Shown one piece after another: positions 36,109-48,340 of a stretch of 64,000 bases of DNA. Numbering within the stretch: position 1 is the stretch's first letter; every line of letters starts with the position of its first letter. The notes under the pieces were generated by a model. The model was given only the letters and a program-made list of their open reading frames with translations. It had not been told where the DNA came from and ran no database searches. The stretch lies in NCBI RefSeq assembly GCF_013368755.1, contig NC_049561.1:4836001-4900000 (forward strand), in the 5' to 3' direction. Source of the DNA: Talaromyces rugulosus. Lineage: Eukaryota; Ascomycota; Eurotiomycetes; Eurotiales; Trichocomaceae. The position numbers were made by a program, and so were the translations under genes.

Positions 36109-36570
36109 ACCGGTTTGTCCACTATTGCCTGGAATTTTCTGTGCTCAGTTAATTCCGTAGTTGTTGTGAAACGTTTTGTTCTTAGATGCTGGAAGTGTGA
36201 TTTTATTATTGGTATATCTTTTATTGAACCGAGTTCAGCAAAATAAATCGCTCAGCGTATAAAACACAAATGAGGCTCAATAACTTTAAAAAAAAAAAAA
36301 CATTATTCAAAGGTGAAGTCAATTATATTAGAACTCAGAAAATAGCTTATAATACGAATAATAACCAAGTAAGAATAAAAAAAGCTAATATCGTGGATAG
36401 GTTAAGAAATAAGATGGCGAGCGTCCTGGGCAGGACGCTTCCAATCCCACAGGAGTTATTATTGCCATCAGACCGTTTCTGTAGCGACATCATCAAGTCC
36501 TGTTTATCCCAACTGGTGGAGGTATCCCGGTTCAATGTCATGGCGCAATTCCGGCAGGTCATCGTTCAAT
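36109..36570. other. AT-rich spacer between STAND remnant and STAND gene
   Basis: Contains poly-A near 36289-36300 and no supportable gene; an ORF beginning at 36270 is antisense to the STAND 3' end and shows no protein character. Confidence 0.5.
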
Positions 36571-39500
36571 TCACCTCCAGAAGATCGGGATCAAATTGTC
36601 ATAAATATCTTCTGTATCGCAAGCGATTATGTCAGGATTTCTCATTTTGAGCAAGGTTTCCGCCTGCATTCGGTAGTTTTCTGCTTTATCTTTGCTGTCG
36701 GCCTTGTCATCTTGTAGTAGTGCCTCCGACGCCTTGAACAGGTTGCGGGCATGCTCAACGGGCATGCTCATTTTGTGAAAACGGGTGACGGTCATGGAAT
36801 CCTCGATATGTTCACTAAAGGTTGTATTAATAAGGTTAAAAAAAAGATCTCACATGTTTAGCAAAAGGATTTCAGGTTGGCTCACATTGCAGCTGCAACT
36901 TTGCCTTGGTCAAGACAACAGGCTCCGATCTTGTACATGCATCCACCATTAAAGGGGTGAAGACGCTTTAAGTCACCTTTCAGCCACAAACCCTGGGCTT
37001 TTTTAAAGTATGCTTCAGCCGATTGAAAGTTGTGCTGACGTCGTTCCAACAACCCCCCGATAAAATATGCGCTGCATGGCGATGGTTAATTTTAGGATAC
37101 ACTAACTGCGGCGAGTTAGATATAATAAAACTCACTAAGAAAGCATAGCCCAATTTGATGAGTTTGAATTTTCCAATTGAGGAATGGCTATATCGAGCAT
37201 TTCCCAGGCTGCATCAAGCTGATTGAGATAGAGCATACACCTCGCCATATTCCCCGGCAAAAAGTCATTTTTTGTTTCTTCACTTTTCTCGAACGACTGA
37301 TACGATAGTAGGAACCAGGTTAAAGCAGTTGTATGGTCGTTGGAGCTATTGTAACAGTATCCAATGTTATTGGCGACTTGGCAGAGTAAGTTATGTTCCA
37401 AAGAAAGTTCTTCGGATCGTATGCGGTATACTTCCTTATTCAAGTTGATAGCAATCTCCACCTTTCCTTGAGTTTCGGCTAGGTTGGCCTGGTGAGACAT
37501 GATAGTCGCGTTAAGGCTATGTTTTCGTGGACTATCTTCGAGGGTTGCCATGGCGGTTAAGTTGACGGTACATAAAATCTCAAGCTCTGCCAAGTCATTG
37601 ATCTCATAGAGATACCTGAAAAGGGAAAGAGACAGGTCAGCATGTCTGAAAATATCAAAACTAATTTGTAACTATACGCGCCTACCTTTCGTATTGTATA
37701 CAGAGCTCACAAAATTCCCACTGTACTTTGAAAGATTCAGAATTCTTCTTCTCCTCCGTGAAGGAGTCCCTCAATTTGAGAACATGAGACAAGTATTTAT
37801 CGTATATTTCCCAATTCTCATACAGTTGGGGCGTTGGAGTGTCTTCCTTTGGCAAAGAGTTATAGAGGAGAGCCACTATGTTGTTGAAGGCCTCTTCTCG
37901 TTGTACCGCGCTTAAAAAGGATTTAAATCTCGTCTGGACGATCTTATGGACAGAAAGAACTCGAGTGTCTATATCCTTCTTGACCAGCGTGTATTTGATT
38001 AATTCGTCCAGTGCATCGAGGCTAATTAGAAACTTTAGTAAACATATGGGTAATTAGTGCAGAGCATAGCTTACAAGTCATTGGAGGATTCACGATTAAC
38101 ATCAGCGTCGAAAATGTTTTGGGAAATGATATCTGGATTCAAGAATGACATCATTCCTAAAAGTGAGAGGCTTTTCTTGTTCAGTTTCTGAAAAGACCAT
38201 TGCATGACTTTGCCGAGTTCTTCCGTGCGGTGTACGCGTTCGGCATCTTTTGAATACATAGTCAAAAAGTCATGAATGGAAGATTGTGAACTATGGATGA
38301 GAGTGGCAATTTGTTTAATTGCAAATGCATGCCCACCCAGTCGTTCAGCCAGTATACTTGCAGAATCGGTTTCCTCCTCCTTATTCTTCCCAATATGATT
38401 CTTGTTTTCCAAGAGGAAGAGAAGAAACCCAGTACCATCTTTTCCCTCCCACGAAGTAATCTCCGAGATATGCGAAGCAGACTTGAAGGCTACCGATCGA
38501 TTACTGGTTGTGATAATAGCCTTCCCTTGGTACGATCCTGGCCAGTAGGGCATGAGTGTCTCAGATGATTCCACGTTGTCATAAACAATAAGCCATTTAC
38601 AATCTGTTTGCGAGAAACTTAAATTAGTTCCTTCAACAGTATAAAATTTGAATATGTAACCCAATTCAAACTTACTTGTGGACTGGAGCCAGTCTTGAAC
38701 AAGAAGTAGATTCTCATCATGAGCATGGTGTTGCGCCCCAGGGAGCTTGAGTCTTATCGCGATTTCTGTGAAGCTCTGTCGTAAAGATACCGAGTTCTCT
38801 CCACGAGCCCACAGAATGACATCGAAAAATTTCTCCCTGAACCTTGTTTCAGTATAATTTGAAACAACTGTGCTTTTGCCGACTCCGCTCAGACCAAGCA
38901 AAGCGACGGACCGGAAAAAAGGTGTCCCTGCTCGTACGCCCAGTAGATTGTCGAGATTCTGGAACACAACAACTCTATCATAAAGTTGGTCCGTTTTGGT
39001 AGGTGGTAGCATTAGTAATCTGGACACTGCATTACTGGGGCCAATAATAGGTACAAGTTGAGTACCAATTGATGCTTTGGTACGAGCCTGTTCCTCAACC
39101 TGTTTTAATAAGACTTTGAGTTCTTTGTCGGTTTTTTCATAAAAACCTTGAATTGACTGGGATGTGTTTCCGTCTAGTTAAATTGTTGAATTTAGCGCAG
39201 CAACCTATAATAGGTATTGATTTACGTACCTGATCGCGGACTGTCGTCTACTGCACGAATATATTTGATCGAGGTAACGAAAAATTGTACAAACAGAATT
39301 TGCATACCGACGCACTTTATTTTAATTGAGTCGTTCACTACTCGGGCATCTTCGCAACAGAGCATAAACGTCTCCGCCGTACGGGCCAACGATTTTATCA
39401 TGTAGAGGATATTTTGTTTCTCATCGACAAGCCGGAGAGGAAGCTGTGAAGCAAGCTGTGAAACGCGTTAGCTCACCAGATATCCCGATTTCATAACCAA

Positions 39501-39857
39501 ATAGACAGTATCTAGTATGACTGACTCGTAAGAGGTGCGTTAATGCGCCCCAAAGAAAATTTGTGTCGAGATTTGTCCCGAGCCTTGTCTCGAAGAACTC
39601 GAAAAATGCTTTCAAGGGGTCTAAAGCATGCGTTTCGGGTGAAATCGATGTCATGTGGCTACCGACAAGAATGCTTTGGAGATCGTTCCACGATGTATAT
39701 CGTTCAACACTTTCCATGTCATGCCGTTCCAGTGACTCTCTCAATGTATTTATTGCGTCGGTCCACGTGTTTAGGAAATCTATACCGCTGTATGACTGCT
39801 TTCAGTAAGTTGACGCGGTATCGACCTCCAAGACACTTACAGATCTTTGTCCTCCAT
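36571..39857 (-). CDS. STAND NTPase with NB-ARC and TPR domains (fungal NLR-like)
   Basis: Signal-transducing ATPase of the NLR-like type, linked in fungi to non-self recognition. Order: N-terminal helical region (SPETHALDPLKAFFEFFETR, LPLRLVDEKQNILYMIKSLA); linker; NB-ARC with P-loop VALLGLSGVGKSTVVSNYTE near 38870-38930, Walker B-like CKWLIVYDNVESSETL and GKAIITTSNRSVAF; winged-helix part RTEELGKVMQWSFQKLNKKS; then tetratricopeptide-like repeats (MSHQANLAETQGKVEIAINL, VANNIGYCYNSSNDHTTALT, AEAYFKKAQGLW) to a TGA at 36571-36573. At least six introns. The 5' end is unresolved: a family-like start ATG at 39857 (MEDKDL, donor GTAAGT) does not splice in phase with the next exon, whose readable start is near 39795. 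Either an exon is missed or the 5' end is damaged. The rest is open. Confidence 0.83.
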
Positions 39858-42387
39858 GACGTCTTCAGCATGCAGGTCACTAGGAAAATACCCAATCCTA
39901 AAAGTCTGAATCCCCTACGGCAATGGGGAAGAGGAGTTGTCACTGGGAGCAGGTAGCACGCCTTCGGCAACGACCACGGCGTCTGATATGTAGATGTGCA
40001 CCGAATGTGACTGGGGCTCAACTAACAAAGGTGACACAAAGGAGATCCCAAGTGGAAGAAACACCGACTTGAGAAGAGTACTCAGATATGTAGGAGAATA
40101 TACAGGGGAAATGGAGAGGGGAAATGGGGAATTGGCTGCTATTTGACCGACCAAGGAGCATGCGGGTCTCTTGGAGGGAGTACAACGGAAGTGATCCGAT
40201 AAGCCGACCCAAAAAACCCCCAGGCGCGTTTCTTTGGTACAGGTGGACCCGAATTGTTGGTTTACGAGAAGTAGCCTAGAATAGAGCCAGGCGTTACATT
40301 TGCCGGCGGATGGCCGAACTTTCGTCCTAGGCTAGGCGTTGGGGATATCCAGAATACACCTTCGGGTCTTCTACATTGCATTGATTTGGCTTTTCACTCA
40401 CCGCGATGTGTATCGTTATAGAAATCTCCATACAGAATCCTTTGACAAAGGAAAAGCGTCAGGGCATATTCAACCCAGCTTCCCCGATTGCTCCACTGCT
40501 CACAGAAACCGACCAAGCCGAGATGACATTTCAAATGCGCCATCAACTCCATCATTTACCAACGCCCCAGTGTAGATACGCAACATTGGGGACCAAATAA
40601 CTGTAGTTCTACTCTCTCTTTCATTCTCTAAAATAGTCCTCTTATGTATCACGATATCCTGGTCAGATACCCCTCAGCTCTTCTGAGCGATTGACAGGCA
40701 GCTATCGATTCTCCTCGCTTTACTCTCGTTTATTCGTTTTTATGAGTTTGCACTGGAATAGCAAAATACCTCTCTTGCTAAGATCTCTTCCGCTAGAATA
40801 TGGGAAAAGGCGGGATACTGGTAATGGCTTGCAATCACTTGCAATCGCTGCACGTCATCGTTACATGCTTTTGTTATATATACTCTATTATTAAAAGTGT
40901 ACATAACTACAAACCTAGAAAATAACTCGGTCATGCTTTATTACCAAATTTAACATATACTATAGTAAATTGAGTTAATACGATATCAAGTAATATTTAA
41001 AGTTTCTAAAACCCTGCTAATCTTGAAATACTGTGAAACTCTTATAAGCTTATAGCGTTTTCTTGAAATATTATTATTAAAGTCATTTAAACTATTTACA
41101 AATATTTTCTCACATGCATCCGCCTCCGTGTTTCCCTGCCTTGCCCATCTCTCCTGCCTGAGGGCATCCCTGAGCACATTTTTGGGGGTAAAAAGCGTGT
41201 TGATTAGGAAATTTAGTAGACCTGTCTACCCAGGTGTGTTTCTGTCAGCGTTCCTAGCGGCCAACAATGCGTTGAGGGTACTGAGTAGAAATTTGCCTAA
41301 TATGTGCTTTTGCAGGCCTGTATTCCTATCTAAGAACAGTCCTCGGCTTTCTTGTAGATTAGCAGCGTGTTGGGTAGTCATTGCTTATCGAACTAGTCCA
41401 AAAAGATTTTGGGCTCGTTTTGGACTAGTATTATAATACACATCCAGGGGATGATAATGCATCACTTATCCGGCGTAAGTAGTTTAATAGGATCTATCGC
41501 TTCAGTCTGGACGAGGAATTTTGAGTTAGTATGACCATCAACCTATTGGTCTATGTGTTACAAGCGGACACGCAGGAGCAAACAACAGACCAGGGCCATG
41601 ATGTTACTGAGAAATACAAGTTTTCCCCGGCACTAGAGCGGTATGCCTCAGGCACTCAAACCAGCACAAGCATTTAGATGTTAGATAGCCTCTAGATATC
41701 CCACCCAGGTGACAATAAGCATATGATTTCATTCACATAATTCCACAACATATACTTCGTTACGTATATATCCTTGGGGGACCCCTGTGCGTGTGTAGGT
41801 AAAGTAAATATTGAGTATGAAATTCAGTTAATATTGATTGATGTCCCCGACGTTGGTTCTGCTAATTTGGGGGAGGATTGATCTAATATAGAAGAGCGAG
41901 ATATGTAAATATAATAATATTATTATTGATATAATTCTAAGATTATTGTGCTTTCGATTGAGAACTAATAAAAGAATTTAAAGATGTTGCTAGTTTAGAG
42001 CTAGTGTAAAATCCGTAATAATATTACCAAATTGTGTAAGATTTTTGTAAAAGAATGGGTCTGTAATGTAGCGTTCGTGACTCGAACACAACAGTATTAG
42101 GGCCTACTAACGTTGCATAAGCGTTCCCAGAACCCAGTCTTTCCCTATATTGTGTGAATATAACTAGTCATATTTGCCAGCATTTTCTTCGCTTTAAACA
42201 TAGTACACTGAAATATAGACTAATCAGGTCTTGGCTACCATTGGTTCATTCCCATAAAATATCTTATGACGCAAACCACATAGCTGCCCTTTACCTTTCA
42301 CGGTGGCTAAAACAGGTGGAGGATGAGGTACTCAAAAGCAAGTCAAATTAAATCAAATAATGAAACAATGATACTAATACTCCCAAG
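39858..42387. other. Gene-poor AT-rich stretch with decayed ORFs
   Basis: About 2.5 kb. The first 500 bases may hold the STAND promoter. 40.9-42.1 kb is strongly AT-rich, with AATAATATTATTATTG near 41920. The only readable protein trace is a minus-strand ORF at about 40986-41330, noted separately. No intact gene. Confidence 0.55.
40986..41330 (-). pseudogene. Decayed ORF of unknown origin
   Basis: On the minus strand one frame reads HILGKFLLSTLNALLAARNA, DRNTPG-stop-TGLLNFLINT, LFTPKNVLRDALRQERWARQ and GNTEADACEKIFVNSLND, with a single TAG at about 41237. It resembles a coding remnant more than noise, but I recognise no family. It could be a transposon fragment. Confidence 0.35.
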
Positions 42388-44263
42388 CTACGATCGGCCA
42401 GCAAGAACAATTTGTAAAACACCCACCAGGATCTGTAGCACTGCTAGTACGATAGTCACGCCGCCGATCCACAGTACGGCCCAGAAAGTATACCACTGCA
42501 GTGGGTTTCGCCGGTCTCGCCAAAGGTCTCTTACCCTACTCGGCTGTTGTCTCATGTTGTATTGTTGCAATATCAATAGCCGAGCCCCAAAAATAGGGAA
42601 GTCATCTCGGACCGAGTATATGTCGGATTCTTGGAGCTGGTTGTCGATGTCAAGGGTTGAGAATGGGAAAATACTACTCGGGAGAAGACTTGAATGTTTT
42701 TCACGGCGGAAAAAGCTAAGACTATACCAGTGCTTTATAAGTGGCGAGGTACAGATGGTGGAGAGGAAAGGATCAATGTCGTCGGCGACGAGGCCACCAG
42801 TGGGAGTGTGGTGGTTTGAAGTTCTTGATACTTTTGTTAACGACTGACTGAGCAGTCGACCGAGAAGTTTGCGGGAGCTCGAAGATTGTCCAAATAACAG
42901 ACGGTATGAGAGCAGAACCTCACGGTGTAGCGCCGCTTCGTCTGGAGAGTCCATGTAATGGGGCGACTGGAGTAGCTGGCAGGTGATGCTAGTGCATACG
43001 AAATGACGTGTTAATTGAATGTTTTTTTTTTTAAGTGGCAAGAACAATAACTGTACTTAGTAGGAAAAAACAAAGGAGAAAGGAGCATGGAAACACCTAC
43101 TTTTGGAGAATTTTTATGTTGGGTTTGCCCAGCACATTGGTGGCACAAAAGGAGGGAAAACGGAAGATGGAAAGAGTTCGAGTCGAGCGGTCGAAAGCAA
43201 GATGCGAAGTTAGTGTATCGACCCATGTAATTCTAACCCGGCCAATTGTGGACAACGAGAAGTAGTTTAGGCTTGACTCATACAGCACATCGTTGCTCAT
43301 GCCTCCGCCGCTCTGGTTACGAAGATTACCAAGAGGGCCTTCCACCTCCTTCACGCCGGCATCACGGGGGTGAAAGTGAAGGAAAATTTTGCTGATGGAT
43401 CGTCGTAAATTACTGTAGCTGTATATCTGGGAAGAATTCTCAGCTTCCAGTGGAATGTTCTGTTCCAATATGAAATCGTCCGCATTTGTTGTGGTACATA
43501 GTGTTTCGGTGGTCAAAATTGGTTTTAGCGTCGCCGACGTCCAACAAATCACTGCGAACATTCCCCGAATGATTTGCTGCTTGTCGTGTGACTTGACGTC
43601 AAGCCTTGATATCTTCAGGTTCTCTAGGAGCCGTTGATAGGCATCTATCATGGTTACATCCTCATATTCCAAGCCCTGAAAGACTTTGAGCACAACGAAA
43701 CACCACTCCCAGCAATCAACTGTGGATGATGGAGTATCCCGACCCAATATTTTCCAGATAATTCCGAATCGAGCATCTAGCAGCTCCCCGAAGCACCTTT
43801 CCAGGTGGGAGCAAAAGGCCAGTATCCCTGGCCATTCTGATGCGTGACCGGCAGGCAATTGGAATAGCAACTCGACTGCCTGAATGCGGAGATCCGTTTT
43901 CTGCTTGTAAATGTGCTTGTTAGAAAGTACGACTGGGAACTAATGGTGAATATACCATAGAAGTTATTCCATGTGCTAAAGCCTTCAAAGCGAATGTTTC
44001 CTGTAACCCAAACGAGATTAGCTACAAGAGTCCAGCTTCCTAATGAGGTCACAAAAAGAAATTGGACGACTTTAAGTTATACTGACTCGGTCTATTTTTG
44101 ACCATCTCACAAAACCAAAAATCTGCTTCTTGCGAGGTCGACTTTGGCTTTCCTCATCTCTCAGGACTTCAGTATCGTATTGCGCGTTCTGCTCAACGTC
44201 AACATCAACAGCAGTGCCGTCTGTTTGCTGGCTTCGCATGCTGTTGCTTGCAGATACAGTCAT
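42388..44263 (-). CDS. Uncharacterised fungal protein with single C-terminal transmembrane helix
   Basis: Function not recognised; the pattern resembles a lineage-specific fungal membrane-protein family. Exon 1 from ATG 44263 is polar (MTVSASNSMRSQQTDGTAVD ... RKKQIFGFVRWSKIDR). A short exon ETFALKALAHGITSM follows, then the main exon at about 43900-43098 (ELLFQLPAGHASEWPGILAF, CFGELLDARFGIIWKILGRD, VEGPLGNLRNQSGGGMSNDV). The last exon (ITCQLLQSPHYMDSPDEAAL, DDIDPFLSTICTSPLIKHWY) ends in RDLWRDRRNPLQWYTFWAVL and a hydrophobic segment GGVTIVLAVLQILVGVLQIV, with TAG at 42388. That segment predicts a tail-anchored or single-pass protein. Splice sites GTCAGT and GTATAT are weak but keep the frame. 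Confidence 0.7.
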
Positions 44264-45549
44264 TCTTTCTTCTTTCTTTATAGCGAGTGCTTTGCGCAGT
44301 TTACTGTTTGTGGGTAACCAAGGGCTATCAATTGATACCGCTGAAGTGGTCTACAAGAAATTCGCTGAGAGGATAAAAGGAGATAAATAGTCCAGGGTCG
44401 ACAAGGCTACACCACTAATGCTGCGCCATAGTCTGATTCGACTAAGAGCCGGCGGCAATTAAGAACTGAGGATCATCTCTTATTTTGAAGTCGAAAAAAC
44501 AATTGTAATCTTGTCCTTCGGCGCTATGGTCGGCATTGATCGCCTGTAATTTTGTGCTCTCAAACCATGGCTCTGCTCGATAGACCTAGTCGAGACTCTT
44601 AAATCCTACACCGAATTCTTCTGACAAGTCCAAGAGTGCAGATTTTTTTTTTTTTTCATTAGTGCAGTTGAGGATACAAATTTGTCTTTCTTAACAGCCT
44701 TGCGGAGAGGCTGTGCTGGCTGGCCAGTTGCTCAGCGTATGGCGTAATCTAAGACCAGGCGGCGCGTAGAAACAAACGATTGGCCCAGTAGCCCTTATAT
44801 GTAGCACCGCAATCTGTTCTCTCCGGTGATCATTATCATCATTGGACAGATAGTGTGATGGTGGCTTCGCCAAGCCTGTGTTCGGCGGCTATTCTGCAAT
44901 AACTCGTGCCCAATCAATCCATAGTTGGAAAGGCTGTGTACTTACTAGATTGGGCTACTGGCCATGTTCATTCATGAGACGCGATTGATTGACTAGGACG
45001 GGTTTTTTGTGTTACCCGAATTTTAGTCTTCATAACGTATTTCCGAGAGCTTCTGGTGTTGCAAGGTCCAAGATGGCAAGGCACAAGTAAATTCTTTTTC
45101 TCGACCTAATTAATCCGGATTTTACAAGTTAGCTGCAGAAGCTCCTAAGGCTCTTGAAGCTCAAATTCTGCATATTGGAAACCGATCAAATACTGTTTTT
45201 ATGATCGGTGATACATAACTAAAGTTGCCATTTTGTTTTCAGATAGCTAATCTGCAAATGCCCAGCAGATCCGATTTAGCTGGAACTATTTCGTTTATAA
45301 AATTTACTAATAATTTATATGTGTAATATTCAAAGATAGCTATCAATCTCTTTAGACTTCTCCGAATGACGGTTTGTATGTGGAGATTCATCCATGTCTT
45401 CGCCATAAGATTCAACCTCTTCAAAGCGTTAATTGCACTCAAGTGCAAGTGCATAACTTTCCCAGAAACTAAACACATGCATAAGTAGACAAATATAAAT
45501 TTTACAGTGCAACCAATCCTTAGAACGAATAAATTCTAATTCTAGAGTC
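44264..45549. other. Gene-poor spacer in the accessory island
   Basis: About 1.3 kb; poly-T at 44646-44656. Short ORFs here show no recognisable protein. It includes the promoter of the membrane-protein gene. Confidence 0.5.
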
Positions 45550-46596
45550 TCAGTAGAAAGCCACCACTCTGACCTCGACGCTCTCTCGGGGAGCCCCTTT
45601 TGCGTTTGGGTTTGAGACGGCAGCATGAAAACCGCCTACTACCGTCGTAAATAAAGGCAAATTATTGAAAAGATAATGTATTGACTTGATCAACACATGT
45701 CTAGGGTGATCGACTTACGCGGTAGTTTTCCATGGGAATTAGAGTTGCGAAACACAATTAGGTCGTTGATTCCTTGATTCTTGAAATAGTACCATCGATG
45801 AGCTTGATTATAGTGTAGTAGGGAGCATTCACCGACTAGATCCCGCCGTATGGTGTCGTTGAGGCGGATGTCTTCCTTCGGGTCGATGGTTGTATAATCG
45901 CAGAGCGCAAGGGGCCAGTCGTCCGTGGGAGCCAGAATACGCCATACACTGAGCGATCTATTGTTAGGTATCCAATCTCGTATTATTTTTTCCCCTCCTC
46001 CTTCATTCTGGAGGGGAAGTGAACTCACTTAAGCATGTCAAACTCCTTGTCTTTCCAATAGTCGTCTTGTCCAGGGAAACAGTGTTGAAGAGCTAGGAAG
46101 CCCCCTTTTTGGGAATAATCACTATGTGCTGTACTCGAGGGCTGCTCATATTCGGGGCGATACGCTCTCATCACAGCAGGGAAGTCAGGGTCCCTTTTCC
46201 TAACCTTAATGAGGTCAGTCAGACAAGATCTTATGATACAGGGGAGAAGGACGTGGCACTCACCGTGAGATCAAAACCCTCGATCCTTGAGTATTGTGGA
46301 AAGTTTTTATGCAATATAGCCTCTATCTCATACCAATAGTCATTCTGAATCTCTTTCTTTTTCGTGTAGACGTCTTTGCGGTCAAGGTGGGTATCAGCGT
46401 GTAGGAGACAGAATCCGTGCACGTCTAGCTTCCATTGACTTGAATTTTTTATTTCAGCCACAGTTACTAGACGGTCATCAACTTCGTTATTTGTGCGCCG
46501 TGCACCTTCGACATGATCAACAGGGAAATCAGTGCTGAAGGCTTTCTCTTTCTCGAAAATTGGACTCCGGGCCAGATATCTAATGCTAGACTCCAT
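45550..46596 (-). CDS. CmcJ/NvfI-family (asaB-like) oxidoreductase or methyltransferase-related protein
   Basis: Belongs to the fungal CmcJ/NvfI-like family (also annotated asaB hydroxylase/desaturase or GA4-desaturase-like), common in secondary-metabolite clusters. Four exons on the minus strand: 46596-about 46262 (MESSIRYLARSPIFEKEKAF, WKLDVHGFCLLHADTHLD); about 46207-46030 (YEQPSSTAHSDYSQKG, bearing the family's His/Asp pair); about 45960-45725 (VWRILAPTDDWPLALCDYTT, LLHYNQAHRWYYFKNQGIND, LIVFRNSNSHGKLP); and about 45618-45550 (GFHAAVSNPNAKGAPRESVE VRVVAFY in two pieces). Stop TGA at 45550-45552. The putative metal-binding His-x-Asp and distal His are present. Length is at the short end of the family. 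The last junction is inferred. Confidence 0.78.
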
Positions 46597-47369
46597 GAGT
46601 CTAGATTAAGCATGAGTATCAAGGCTTGACGCGTTCGTGGTCTGGCAGATAAAAATTGAAGTGAATCTCTGGCTTTGATGATATCGTACCTGTGAATCAA
46701 GTAGAAACAAAATGCCCAGTAGTGCTGATTCTCGTTCATATAGGCAAGGTGATATAGGTGCAGTGGATATTTCACTTCCGTATGCAGACTTTAGCCAATT
46801 GTTTCACGTAAACTGATTAGTTCTCTTACTAATACGGCCCGAATTTTCACATTTCAAAGTTAGGAAAGAAAAGGTATAGCATTTGCATCATAGTTGTAAC
46901 TTCTGGCACCTTACTTACAAGGAAACTCTTAGTGCCTTTGCACTATATGCAGGATGTTCGCGATTCATTGGTCTTCATGAAGTTTCCATGTGAATTTCTG
47001 TATTGCAATGACGTCTGGCAGGCTATATTTCGGCATAACGACGTGTCTTGTCCCGCTCCTGCATGGCTGCCTTGTAATATGCATGGCTTTTGCATTAGCG
47101 GCAAGATAACTTAATAAAATGTAGCATTGTGCACGCCGCATTTCTAAACAAGGCGAGGTGCATATGTACTTGATAGTCGACAGTGGCAGTTTTCATTGGC
47201 ATTCCAGTTCTCACTGGAACTTATGGGGTGTTAAATATTCGGACGATTCCTCCTTGTCTACACCCCCCGCGCTCTTTCAATTACCAACACTTCGAACAGG
47301 TTCACGCCGAATCTAGTCTTTTACAAAATCACTCATACCCCAATCTCAACGGAATTAAGAGTCGTCAAT

Positions 47370-47576
47370 ATGCCAATTGAGACTGAGCAGTCGAAACTTG
47401 AGCAGCCGTGGAAAAAGTGGCACAGCTCCTTGAAACCACTGAGCCGCAAAGATGTTAGGGAAGGCAACGTAATCCTGTTGAATGCAGACAGTGCACACGG
47501 GACCACTGCTGTTGACCAGAAGGATTTGGATCTGAGGGCAGAGAAGAAAATTCCCAAGATGTATGTAAGCCCTTGA
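47370..47576 (+). pseudogene. Orphan N-terminal fragment, possibly of a major-facilitator transporter
   Basis: MPIETEQSKLEQPWKKWHSS and DLDLRAEKKIPKM resemble the cytosolic N-terminus and first helix lead-in of fungal MFS transporters (the allantoate-permease type), followed by a donor-like GTAAGC. No membrane segments follow within 1 kb. Low confidence; it may be chance. Confidence 0.3.
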
Positions 47577-47922
47577 GCATCCTTCATAACTAGCTGACAT
47601 TGTGTCTTTGAAGTTGAAGTCCATACCTGTGACCTTCTCCTAGAACAAGACATATTAGGAGTTTCTCTAGAACCTTAGGCATGTGGCATGTGTTTACACG
47701 AGGGGAGGTCATCGAGAATCTATCCTATTCTGTTAATATTGATTGGAACCATATTCATGTATGCGCATATTAAGAACTAGTTAGCTACCTTTTACTTCTT
47801 ATGATTATCTACTGCTATCGATTTGTATGGCTCAGGGCCGGCTCCCCGAATAGCCTACTTGAACATGTTCTAAGAGATGCAGCGTAGCGTATCGTTACAC
47901 TTCTTCCACATATGAATCAGAT

Positions 47923-48340
47923 CTAAACTCTCCTCGGCGTGTATCTCCTAACATCGTTTTCAAGTCTAGGTGTGGGCAACTTATTGGGAGCCCTCACAAT
48001 AATTCCATCTTCTATACTGTGTACGTTACACCATGCCTTAGTTGCTGTAGCTTGTACTGTGATCTTCAAGCTGCCAGTGAAAATATCCTTGCCACGATGC
48101 CACCACCCATACGCTAGAAGCACGCCATCAAACTCACAGAAGTCAAGAACGCGGAATGAACTTGGAGATCAAACAAAACCTGGCGGGTGGCGATACAGGA
48201 AATCATTAGAACTACATTTCAATGATAATGTATCGCAGATAGTCCTAGGAAACAAACACATCACGTACTTAGATACCCAATTATGGTCTAGTTGTAATTC
48301 AAACACGCAGTGTGTCGTTCCCTGCAGTGCATAATGCAGC
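47923..48340 (-). pseudogene. Decayed ORF of unknown family
   Basis: One minus frame reads MHYALQGTTHCVFELQLDHN, WVSKYVMCLFPRTICDTLSL and, past one stop (near 48170), LLAYGWWHRGKDIFTGSLKI and APNKLPTPRLENDVRRYTPR. Continuity across a single stop suggests an old coding region, but no family is recognised. Confidence 0.3.

Noticed and set aside
42060..42135. tRNA-like T-loop sequence (minus-strand GTGTTCGAGTCAC)
   Set aside because: No matching acceptor stem, D-arm or anticodon arm could be folded around it.
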